From Nitrospira sp. (lineage in GTDB: Bacteria > Nitrospirota > Nitrospiria > Nitrospirales > Nitrospiraceae): a stretch of DNA of 46,546 bases. This document shows positions 33,138 to 40,619 of the stretch, one piece after another. Each line of letters starts with the position of its first letter. Within the stretch, counting starts at the first letter, position 1. The DNA lies in NCBI GenBank assembly GCA_018242685.1, contig JAFEBM010000040.1, positions 1 to 46,546 on the forward strand. Direction: 5' to 3'. A model generated the notes under the pieces. It saw only the letters and a program-made list of their open reading frames with translations. It was not told where the DNA came from and ran no database searches. The translations under genes and the position numbers were made by a program.

Positions 33138-33600
33138 CGTTCGGTTTCTGGTCGTAATAGGCATCGCGCTGTCCGCCATAGGGGTACGTGCGTTTGCACA
33201 ACACCACCAAGGTCTGTGTTCCGCGGCCCTCAACGCATTGATCCAGTGATTTGGAAAAATCGAGGGTGCCGTTCAGAGTGACTGTAAAGGGAAAATCGAA
33301 GGTGAAGCTGACAAATTTATATTTGCCCGGCCGTAACTGCAACTCGTGAAGCTCCGATGTCTTGGGGGCATCGAGCGAGTCGAGGTCGGAATTCCAGATC
33401 GAGGGCGTCAGGCCAGGCACTTGCCACCAGGAAGCGGGGACCAGTTTCGTCGCATCAATGGTGATCGCGTGCTCTCTGAGATGAGAGGCCGGCCGATCTC
33501 CCGCGAACCCATTCTGGGGGTCAGCCATAGCCAACAGGCTGGTCAGCGCGCACCCGAATATCAGGAAGGACCAGCGTCGTATGAGAGCAGTGTAGAGCAT
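33130..33600 (-). CDS. Small exported protein of the HEAT operon
   Basis: I do not recognise a family. The 156-aa product has a signal peptide (basic start, then FLIFGCALTSLLAMA). The mature part is predicted beta-rich: LRPGKYKFVSFTFDFPFTVT LNGTLDFSKSLDQC, with two Cys near the end (QCVEGRGTQTLVVLCKR) that could form a disulfide in the periplasm. It starts six bases after the phosphatase-like gene and overlaps the first HEAT gene by eight bases. The operon context implies a shared task with proteins on the other side of the membrane. Confidence 0.8.
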   Translation of the reverse strand: MLYTALIRRWSFLIFGCALTSLLAMADPQNGFAGDRPASHLREHAITIDATKLVPASWWQVPGLTPSIWNSDLDSLDAPKTSELHELQLRPGKYKFVSFTFDFPFTVTLNGTLDFSKSLDQCVEGRGTQTLVVLCKRTYPYGGQRDAYYDQKPNDG

Positions 33601-33606
33601 GGATGT

Positions 33607-34626
33607 CTAGCGTTTCTTGAGGGGCTGTACGGTCGGGGTGGCCGCGGCAGTTTTGAAGATTTCTTCCACGGCCTTACTCTCCCATTCCGTGTGGGTTTCC
33701 AGTCCCAGGATCTTCATCACGGTGGCCCCGGTATCGATGATAGACACCGGCTGACGAATGAGTTGGCCATGTTTTATTCCGGCTCCCGAGACGATCCACG
33801 GAACAACCGGTGAATCGGTCGTTGGGGACTCGGCTCCGGCGTCTGTTCCCTTCCCGCTTAGGGCAGTGACGAGGATGGTTGTGCGGTCTAAGAGTGAGTA
33901 TTCTTTGAACAGGTCAAGTATAGACTTCATCGCAGTATCGACGGTTCGTAACGCGTCACGATACTCTTTGGAATTCCAACCCTGTGCTACACCGGCCCGA
34001 CCGGCTTCCGGAAGATGAACAACCAACAAATGAGGCAATGAGAGAATCGCATGCCCATATCCATGACCGCTGGTCGCCTTTTGAAGATACTGCTGGATGT
34101 AGGTCACGAGTTTCTGAGAGCCGCACTCAGGCCGCAATGCCCCGCAAAGTTGATAGTCGGTGTAGGGTTCAGGCCTTGCCAGCTGATACAAGGACTCATC
34201 CATATAAAAGATGGCGCTGTCGCGGCCTCCACTCAAATCCAGATAGTCGAATAAGCTGGGTGCGCGAGGGTAGCCTCGGCTGAATTCGAAGAAATTCCAG
34301 GTAATTCCATGTTTCTCCACCGGCATGCCGGTCACCAGCGATGCCATGGTGGGCAATCGTAGGGCCGGCTTGACCCCGCTCGCGGACCAGGTCACCGACC
34401 CTTCCTTGATGAGTTTGCTCAAGACCGGCATCGTACCGCCCTGAAGCGACTCTTGACCGAATCCCTCCAGGACAAAAAGGATGACATGCTCCGTCCCGGA
34501 ACCTGAGGGAGCGGTTTCCTTCCCAAGCGAAGGAGCCGCATCGACAGGCATGTGGAGTCCGGTTTCAAGCAGGATGGTCAGGAGGCCGACAAGGATCGCG
34601 TGAAGCCGTCGTGATGGATGTGTCAT
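33607..34626 (-). CDS. Exported alkaline-phosphatase-superfamily protein, apparently catalytically dead
   Basis: This is the first gene of the operon. The 339-aa protein has a signal peptide (ILVGLLTILLETGLHMPVDA) and the fold markers of phosphodiesterase/alkaline phosphatase relatives: TMPVLSKLIKEGSVTW, SLVTGMPVEKHGITWN, YRDALRTVDTAMKSILDLF, and VVPWIVSGAGIKHG. Compared with active members, the metal-binding Asp is Glu (VLEGFG, E54). The nucleophile position before LP is R90. The D-x-x-G-H motif reads GRAGVAQGW (V213 for His). The DHG metal motif reads ALSGKG (256-257). It may therefore bind rather than hydrolyse. By-eye alignment; the fold call is firmer than the dead-enzyme call. Confidence 0.8.
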   Translation of the reverse strand: MTHPSRRLHAILVGLLTILLETGLHMPVDAAPSLGKETAPSGSGTEHVILFVLEGFGQESLQGGTMPVLSKLIKEGSVTWSASGVKPALRLPTMASLVTGMPVEKHGITWNFFEFSRGYPRAPSLFDYLDLSGGRDSAIFYMDESLYQLARPEPYTDYQLCGALRPECGSQKLVTYIQQYLQKATSGHGYGHAILSLPHLLVVHLPEAGRAGVAQGWNSKEYRDALRTVDTAMKSILDLFKEYSLLDRTTILVTALSGKGTDAGAESPTTDSPVVPWIVSGAGIKHGQLIRQPVSIIDTGATVMKILGLETHTEWESKAVEEIFKTAAATPTVQPLKKR

Positions 34627-34800
34627 AGCAAAATATCACCCGCATGTATCCTACGAGTAAGAGTGGTACCCTAACATGCAAATTTTCCGGAAGGCAAGGT
34701 GGGGGAAGCACTTGGCGATTGCTGGCGGAACCGCCTCCCGAGTGCTATGCTGAAACCGCTGACCGATTCCATCCGAGCGCAGGGGTGAGAAGGGGAGGCT

Positions 34801-35709
34801 ATGCCCGGTCGATTCTTCCATCAGCCATCTTTCCCTCTGTTCCTGCTGTCTCATACATTGTATCGATCCATGGCCATTGTTCTCGCGCTCGCGGCGTTCA
34901 TGGCTCCCTCCCCTTCGCTTGCTGAAATCAGAGTCGTCAATGCCCAAGGTGAGCATCGCATGGGGAACCGCGACACCCGGGAAGACGCGATCAGACTCGC
35001 CACCGAGTCAGCCAAACGGAACGCACTCGAACAAGTTGCAACGTACCTGGAAAGCGTCACGGTCGTACATGACATGGATGTGACCAAGGATGAAATCCGG
35101 TCCTATACGGCCGGGTTGGTGCTTGTGCTCAATCAACGGATCACCACGACATTGGACGGTGATGTTGTGGTCGTGACAGTGGATCTTCTTGCACAGATGG
35201 ATACGGACGAAGTAGCGAGGGCGATCGCAGCGCTTCGCGAAAACGAAGATGCCCGTGTTCAACTGGCGGCGCTGAAACAAGAAAATGAACAGCTGCAAGA
35301 GGAGCTCAATGCCCTCAATCAGACTCTGGGCAATGCGGCAACAGCGGATCAGATTCAACAGGCGGCCCAAAAGCGGAAGGACATTCTCAATCGTGTGCAA
35401 TCGAACGCGATGGTGTCGCAAGCCTGGACGAATTGGGCACTTGTCTCGCCGGTCGGCATTCCTCAAGGTCTGTTGAACAGCGCGAGCGGCCTTTCTCCGA
35501 CCAACCCGCACATCGCAATCGCGCGGCAGATTATCACGTACAGGCAGCCACCGACTCCTACGCAGCCGCCTGCGCCTGGAAACATAAAGCCTCAGATGCC
35601 ACGGCATGAGCTTGTTCCGCCTCCTGGCGGGCCAAGTGCGCCGCGCACACTGAATGAAATCATTCATGGCGCTCCTAAGTCGCAGCAGCCACGCCCTCAT
35701 TACCGGTAA
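34801..35709 (+). CDS. Exported coiled-coil protein with LPP20/FlgT-like domain
   Basis: The 302-aa protein has an N-terminal export signal, either from 34801 or from the in-frame ATG 34870 (MAIVLALAAFMAPSPSLA). Next comes a domain like LPP20/FlgT-N: EDAIRLATESAKRNALEQVA, YTAGLVLVLNQRITTTLDGD and VVVVTVDLLAQMDTDEVARA. A coiled coil follows at about residues 145-185 (LAALKQENEQLQEELNALNQ). The C-terminal 80 residues are Pro-rich. AGGGGAGG precedes the first ATG closely. Probable periplasmic or outer-membrane-associated protein. The gene downstream has a related domain. Function unknown. Confidence 0.8.
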   Translation: MPGRFFHQPSFPLFLLSHTLYRSMAIVLALAAFMAPSPSLAEIRVVNAQGEHRMGNRDTREDAIRLATESAKRNALEQVATYLESVTVVHDMDVTKDEIRSYTAGLVLVLNQRITTTLDGDVVVVTVDLLAQMDTDEVARAIAALRENEDARVQLAALKQENEQLQEELNALNQTLGNAATADQIQQAAQKRKDILNRVQSNAMVSQAWTNWALVSPVGIPQGLLNSASGLSPTNPHIAIARQIITYRQPPTPTQPPAPGNIKPQMPRHELVPPPGGPSAPRTLNEIIHGAPKSQQPRPHYR

Positions 35710-35759
35710 ATTCCGTTCTTGAGTGCGCCGGGGGAAAGTGGAGTTGGTGAGAGAAGACC

Positions 35760-36215
35760 ATGACGAACACAATTAGAATTATCGCCGTTCTCGTAGGCCT
35801 CTGGTTCATCGGGGGAATGGCTCTCGCCGCACAAGCTGCTGAGGCCGGTCACGACTCATATTCTTCAGACCAGTATTGGATCGGCAGGGGTCAGGGCGAT
35901 TTAACCAAAGGCAAGGTCGTTTGTCGGCGCGTGTCGGAGCTCTCGGCTCGGACCGATCTTGCCAAGCAGATTCGCGTATTGGTCAAAGAACACATGATCG
36001 ATCGTGTCCGTGAACGGTCGGGGCGCGAGAGCGAGCAGGATATCGAGCTGACTCGTGAAGAGATCGTTCAGGAATACTTGCAAGATGTGAAGATCGTCGA
36101 CCGCCGAATCGATGAAGAGAATAAGACTTGTACGGCTACCGCTGTGATGCCGAAGAACCGGGTACAATCCAAACCGACAGATAGTCCTGAGCCCACTGCG
36201 ACAGTCGTTCGCTGA
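35760..36215 (+). CDS. Exported LPP20-like protein
   Basis: The 151-aa protein starts with a signal peptide (IIAVLVGLWFIGGMALAAQA). The mature region RVSELSARTDLAKQIRVLVK, EEIVQEYLQDVKIVDRRIDE and NKTCTATAVMPK matches the LPP20/FlgT-like pattern: amphipathic helix then strand, ending with a Cys-containing strand. A short Pro/Thr-rich tail follows. It lies 50 bases after the related exported gene, with GAGAGAAG before the ATG, so they are probably co-transcribed. LPP20-like domains occur in surface and flagellar-associated proteins; no flagellar gene is nearby. Confidence 0.8.
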   Translation: MTNTIRIIAVLVGLWFIGGMALAAQAAEAGHDSYSSDQYWIGRGQGDLTKGKVVCRRVSELSARTDLAKQIRVLVKEHMIDRVRERSGRESEQDIELTREEIVQEYLQDVKIVDRRIDEENKTCTATAVMPKNRVQSKPTDSPEPTATVVR

Positions 36216-36347
36216 ATAATTCTCTCTCATGCAACGGACTATGATGGCGGTGAAGAGAACAAAGATCTGAAAACTCGGGCGATCAAAGATCGTAATGAGT
36301 TGAGAGCACCTGTGCAGGCATAAGAGTAATGGTCAGAGATACAGACA

Positions 36348-36644
36348 CTAGCCCACTCGGATATTGGTGGGATGGACAAAGATCTTCTGTGGACCGGCCC
36401 GTCGGATACGGCAACGGATTCGCGCGCCGATAACGACCCTCGCCTGCTGCGCCGCTTCTTGCGTGAAATAGACCGAGATGATCGTGCCGGTCGTGGTCGC
36501 CAACAGATCGGCAAACCCCTCCACCGCCTTAGTCCGATCCACCTGAATATTCACGACCACATGGCCGGGCACATCAGTCGAAGAAATGAGGGCATGCACT
36601 CGCCCATCGATATCTGTCCAGTTTTCGATGGCAGGAACCGTCAT
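36348..36644 (-). CDS. 98-aa protein at the end of the M6/ATP-grasp operon
   Basis: I do not recognise this small protein. It is beta-rich (DGRVHALISSTDVPGHVVVN, GTIISVYFTQEAAQQARVVI, GARIRCRIRRAGPQKIFVHP), which could form an OB-like barrel. It has no signal peptide. Its ATG lies three bases after the stop of the RimK-like gene, so it is co-translated with it. It could be an accessory factor or a substrate carrier for the ATP-grasp proteins, but nothing in the sequence decides this. Confidence 0.72.
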   Translation of the reverse strand: MTVPAIENWTDIDGRVHALISSTDVPGHVVVNIQVDRTKAVEGFADLLATTTGTIISVYFTQEAAQQARVVIGARIRCRIRRAGPQKIFVHPTNIRVG

Positions 36645-36647
36645 GGT

Positions 36648-37583
36648 TCAATTGTATGCCCCATGCAGGTAGTCCACAATAGCTGCGGCGATCGGCTGGC
36701 CCGTGTGGTCTTCATAGAAACTGTACGCCGGCGCTGGGTTCACCTCGAAGCAATAATACGCGCCGTCGGGCGTTCGTTTGAGGTCAATGCCGCACAAGGG
36801 GAGCGTCAACTGTTGTGAGAGGCGTAGACAACGCGCTGCGATGTCGTCGGGCAATTCCAGCGGCCACATGGTCAGTGTCTGACCATCGCGCGCCGCGTAA
36901 CGGTAATCCGTGGCCTCGGTCACGATCTCCGTGGCGAAGAGTCTGGCACCAGCCGCGTGCACACGCAGGTTGACGCCCGGCACAAAGGCCTGAAATTGCG
37001 TCGGTAGGTGGCGAAGGCGCTGCAGCGATTGCCGATCGTTCGGATTGAACTCCCGCACGATCGAACGGATGGAGCTGATACTCTTGAATATAATCCGTCG
37101 ATGCTTTTCGTAAAATGCCAAGGCCGCTTCAGGATCGTTCGTGACCAATGTCTCCGGGATTTCAAACCCGCAACGACGGATCAGTTGACATTGATAGGGC
37201 TTGGACATGTTGGAGCCCATAGGGCCGGGGCGGTTAAGCACGCGGCAGTCGGTCAAGTCCAGCCATTGCGAGAAGGCATCGTGAAACACTCGCGATCGTT
37301 CGACGGCGATAGGATCTGGTCTGTGGCGTCGGGTGGCGCGGTTCTCAGGAAGCAGCGTACTGTCGATCATCCGAGAGTAGACTCCTCTGATGTCCGAAAG
37401 ACGATAAGTCGTGTCCCCTACGGCCAGTGTCCCATCCAGTCCTCCATGCGTGACCGCGAGGCGGAGGCCCAGATAATGGGAATCGCGTTGGTTGAGTAGA
37501 AGATAGGGAAGGTTCCGCCGGTCGGCCGCCTCGATTACGAGACGAAGGGGCTCTTCCGAGGGGATGCCGCACAACAGGATCAT
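36648..37583 (-). CDS. RimK-like ATP-grasp ligase
   Basis: The 311-aa protein resembles RimK/GRASP-type ATP-grasp ligases, which join an acid to an amine using ATP. Visible parts are the N-terminal pre-ATP-grasp strand MILLCGIPSEEPLRLVIEAA, IIFKSISSIRSIV (ATP-binding Lys), FQAFVPGVNLRVHAAG, YRYAARDGQ, and GIDLKRTPDGAYYCFEVNPA, where Asp, Glu and Asn bind metal. TGQPIAAAIVDYLHG closes the domain. The ATG at 37583 overlaps the upstream gene's TGA (ATGA). The open frame beyond it, to 37676, is a shadow. Its substrate is probably in the operon: the protease tail or the small protein. Confidence 0.87.
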   Translation of the reverse strand: MILLCGIPSEEPLRLVIEAADRRNLPYLLLNQRDSHYLGLRLAVTHGGLDGTLAVGDTTYRLSDIRGVYSRMIDSTLLPENRATRRHRPDPIAVERSRVFHDAFSQWLDLTDCRVLNRPGPMGSNMSKPYQCQLIRRCGFEIPETLVTNDPEAALAFYEKHRRIIFKSISSIRSIVREFNPNDRQSLQRLRHLPTQFQAFVPGVNLRVHAAGARLFATEIVTEATDYRYAARDGQTLTMWPLELPDDIAARCLRLSQQLTLPLCGIDLKRTPDGAYYCFEVNPAPAYSFYEDHTGQPIAAAIVDYLHGAYN

Positions 37584-38410
37584 GCGGCCTCCTTCATCGC
37601 GAGCAAGGCCTCTGCCACGAAATCCGCCGACTCGGGCGGAATCTCCGGCAGAGGAGTCGCGCTGCAGAATCGCCATTGACCTCGCACCTGACCGAACCGA
37701 ATCTCTAAAAGGCTATTGCCGCTGAGTTCTGCCAGCGCCACGCACGCAGCCTGCTCGATACCGGGAAGTCTACCTCGGCATCGCCCACCTACTACCAACA
37801 AGCGGTAGATTTCAGACTCTACCGGTTCAAGGTACTGGATCGACACCCGTCCGAGGTCCTGCGGTCGGACGATCATCGGCGGATCCTCCAAGCCTGTGTC
37901 GCCGTGGGCCACGTGCGGTACAAAAGTTGAGGGGGTAAACCGTCGTGCCTCGCTGACCAGTTCGCTTCCTCTGATCGGCAATCCGGCTTGCACCGCGAGT
38001 GCCGACCATTCCAACCGGCTACGGTTAGTCCCGCAGAGACCACGCGGTCCCGCCCCGTTGACGACCGGGCAGGGAAAGTCCGCGAGCCAGCTTAAAAGTA
38101 ACGCGTGCATCTCCGCTGAGGCATAGTCCCGATCGTCGGGTTTCGAATGAGCAAACTGGGGAAGAGGAATCTGTTGGAGCCGTTGGAACACCAATCCCAC
38201 GCGATCGCTTCGGATGCATCGGCCATCCGCGAGGAGCAGTTCGGTGTGGGACGAACCGGATTCTATTCGATAGGTCCAGCGAGGAGCCAAGGCCAGCTCC
38301 TCGCCTGAGACCACCTCAACCTTGCTGATCCCGAGTCGCTTGCGCAGCGCACAGTAGATACGCACAGCCGACCGGTCGTCGGCATGGCATAGGATCAGAC
38401 AGGTGTCCAT
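37580..38410 (-). CDS. Partner protein of the ATP-grasp ligase (divergent ATP-grasp-like)
   Basis: The 276-aa protein has the layout of an ATP-grasp relative: an N-terminal alpha/beta part (MDTCLILCHADDRSAVRIYC), then LVFQRLQQIPLPQF, ADFPCPVVNGAGPRGLCGTN and RSRLEWSALAVQAGLPIRGS, which resembles the PVVN-x12-K region of such ligases. PMIVRPQDLGRVSIQYLEPV and YRLLVVGGRCRGRLPG stand for the grasp loops. The conserved metal motif EVNP is not visible, so it may be an inactive or regulatory partner. ATG 38410 is chosen over an in-frame TTG at 38419. It overlaps the ligase gene by four bases. Confidence 0.7.
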   Translation of the reverse strand: MDTCLILCHADDRSAVRIYCALRKRLGISKVEVVSGEELALAPRWTYRIESGSSHTELLLADGRCIRSDRVGLVFQRLQQIPLPQFAHSKPDDRDYASAEMHALLLSWLADFPCPVVNGAGPRGLCGTNRSRLEWSALAVQAGLPIRGSELVSEARRFTPSTFVPHVAHGDTGLEDPPMIVRPQDLGRVSIQYLEPVESEIYRLLVVGGRCRGRLPGIEQAACVALAELSGNSLLEIRFGQVRGQWRFCSATPLPEIPPESADFVAEALLAMKEAA

Positions 38411-38415
38411 GGGGC

Positions 38416-40200
38416 TCAACGTTCACGAGCTTTTGTATCGTAGAGGCGCTTGGCATCCGCCGCCCCTTCCCGCATACGTGCCTGTACCTCGTCGCAATCG
38501 TATTCTGAAGCCAGTGCACTCTCCTGTAAATCGGGGCGGAGTTCACTGCCGATGTAGGGTTCAATGCTCTGTAACATGGATTCAAGCCGCGTGACACGAT
38601 CCTCTAGGTTCGACTCTTCTCCCATGGCTGCTCCGCGGGATCGTCCTTCCACGAATTCCTTGTCCTTTTCCTTACCGTCCTTCCATTCTTTGAAATCTTT
38701 TTCTTTGAATTCTTTCCGATCCTTTTCCTTGATGTCCTTGAGTTGCTCTTTGAGGCGCTCCTTTCGTTCTTTCACGAATTCTTTGTCTTTGAGAAGCTCC
38801 TTCCCTTCTTTGATCTCCTTGGTCTCCTTGATCTTGCATTTGACAGCCAGCCGTGCCGTCATAGTGGCGCCCGACGCACCGATGTTAGTGACGGAGACGC
38901 AGGTATCCACGTCGCCATAAGACTTCGAGTTGGGGTTGGAGGTCGCATTGAAGGTGACATTGTTGACAGAGCCGGGGAAGGGATCTCCGGCATCGCCTCG
39001 ATTGGCTCCGGAATTGAGTTGTTTCAATCCGTCTGCCTGCAGGAGCGCAACCTGTGGATGGGCTTCATTGGCGTTGCCGCCCACAGCCTCGTCGATGTGG
39101 TAGACCAGTAAACCTGGGCCGGGGAGCATTTGGTCGTACGCGGTTTTCTGGCGATTCTCCACGAGGAAATACTCATTGCCCGGTCCCCCGTCTTTCCAGA
39201 GTCGATACACGGTTTGCCCGGTTTTTACATCGGCGATTGAGACGGTTTGATTCGTCGTCTGATTCACCACCGACACCCAGCCTTGGTTGACTTTGCACCA
39301 GGCGGATGGATGCGCCGGCACATCACCACCGCCGTTCCAGCTCCCTCCCGCCATGAGGCACCAGTTCCCCAGTCCTTCGGAGGAACCGTCTGTATCGTAC
39401 AGATCAGGCCATCCGAAGACCAGATGGCCTATTTCGTGGCAGCAGACACCGATCTTGGAATCTTCCGGCACCGTCAGATAGGCATAGATTTTCGTCCCGT
39501 CGGCATTGTAGGCGCCCCCGAAAAGCACCCATTTATGCGACCAAATGTCGTTGACGTTGCCTGTTTGCTCCGCGCCGGCGCCGGCATGCACGATGACGAA
39601 TGCATCGACAAACCCATTGCCGTCATTGTCGTATTGCGCGAAGTTCACGGTGGGATTCGAGGCGTCGGCGGCATCCTTCGCCATGGTTCTCGCATTGGGT
39701 TCGCTGGAGCCTGTCCCTGATTCACCATGCGCATACTCGCTGAGTTTCTTGGGCATCCGGAACGGACCGACGACTTCGCCGACCATATCGATGAGGCCAT
39801 GAGTCACTTCTTTGTAGTAGTCGCGGACGCTGCCGTTCGGCAACAGGCCGGTGGAGAAAAATAGGTCCTCGAAGTGCTTCTTCGTCTTGGTCATGGGTTT
39901 GTCGGAAAAATCGACCAGCACGATGATGATGCGAACGGTGCCCCGGAGCGGCGCGCGATCGAGGGCGCCGTTGCGGACGACGCGAGCCGAGGTGCCGAGT
40001 GGATAGTAATCGCCGGGGAAAATCAGTCCGTCATCCATCCCGACCGGTTTGTCGCGGATGAGCTTCAGCATATTGGCAAATGCGCTCTTCGTCCGTCCTC
40101 TTGCCTTGGCCAGCTCCGCCTTCAGCTTCTTTTTCAAATCCGGATGGGGCGCCACCAGGCAGCGTTCGGAGTAATAGTGCACGACCTTCCTTGATCCCAT
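38416..40200 (-). CDS. M6-family metalloprotease with Lys/Glu-rich tail
   Basis: The 594-aa protein belongs to the immune-inhibitor-A-like M6 peptidases. The zinc site is CCHEIGHLVFGWPDLYD (H255, E256, H259), followed by NWCLMAGGSWN. RIIIVLVDFSDKPM and SVRDYYKEVTHG are typical upstream blocks, and DNDGNGFVDAF (191-201) looks like a calcium loop. Residues about 458-516 are extremely rich in Lys and Glu. A short coiled coil and a C-terminal segment IGSELRPDLQESALASEYD follow. There is no recognisable signal peptide. AAGGAGG five bases before ATG 40200 sets the start. It leads the operon with the ATP-grasp genes. Confidence 0.9.
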   Translation of the reverse strand: MGSRKVVHYYSERCLVAPHPDLKKKLKAELAKARGRTKSAFANMLKLIRDKPVGMDDGLIFPGDYYPLGTSARVVRNGALDRAPLRGTVRIIIVLVDFSDKPMTKTKKHFEDLFFSTGLLPNGSVRDYYKEVTHGLIDMVGEVVGPFRMPKKLSEYAHGESGTGSSEPNARTMAKDAADASNPTVNFAQYDNDGNGFVDAFVIVHAGAGAEQTGNVNDIWSHKWVLFGGAYNADGTKIYAYLTVPEDSKIGVCCHEIGHLVFGWPDLYDTDGSSEGLGNWCLMAGGSWNGGGDVPAHPSAWCKVNQGWVSVVNQTTNQTVSIADVKTGQTVYRLWKDGGPGNEYFLVENRQKTAYDQMLPGPGLLVYHIDEAVGGNANEAHPQVALLQADGLKQLNSGANRGDAGDPFPGSVNNVTFNATSNPNSKSYGDVDTCVSVTNIGASGATMTARLAVKCKIKETKEIKEGKELLKDKEFVKERKERLKEQLKDIKEKDRKEFKEKDFKEWKDGKEKDKEFVEGRSRGAAMGEESNLEDRVTRLESMLQSIEPYIGSELRPDLQESALASEYDCDEVQARMREGAADAKRLYDTKARER

Positions 40201-40619
40201 GATGACCTCCTTGGTTGGATGAATCTGTTCGTTCTGGGCTTTCGGCATGTTGACGACGTGGTCTAAGTCTATGCCGTTCGAGTGCGGAATTGTCGGTGCG
40301 ATCGTGTGCGATGGCTCGCAGAGCAGGCAAGACGTGTGCCGGGATGCACGGGGAGAACCGGTGTGTTTATTTTTAAGGCGATAGGATTGGAAACATACTT
40401 ATAAGTATTATCCTATGTGAAAGAGGTGTATCTAAAATGAACGATCGGCTGTATCAAAAGAGATTCAGGTTGTGAAGCTTGGAGAATCCGTCAGTACGGT
40501 GAACCGACGCCTCCTACCTGCTGCTCCCTTCACAGAGGCCGGTTGCCAATATTTCTCGACAGCAACTCATTTGGATTCTGCATTGAAGTGTGTTGCTGAC
40601 ATCGGATATGTAATGCTGC
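40201..40619. other. Divergent regulatory region
   Basis: There is no gene in this 419-base stretch between the M6 operon and the hydrolase-like gene. It is locally AT-rich around 40370-40440 and contains the nested palindrome at 40381-40416. A 12-codon open frame from 40438 is not convincing. Confidence 0.5.
40381..40416. promoter_or_regulatory. Nested palindrome, probable operator
   Basis: A perfect 14-bp palindrome ATACTTATAAGTAT (40395-40408) is flanked by an inverted pair ATAGGAT (40381-40387) and ATCCTAT (40410-40416). Its AT-richness contrasts with the GC-rich surroundings. It lies between two divergent transcription units, as expected for a shared operator. Confidence 0.5.
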
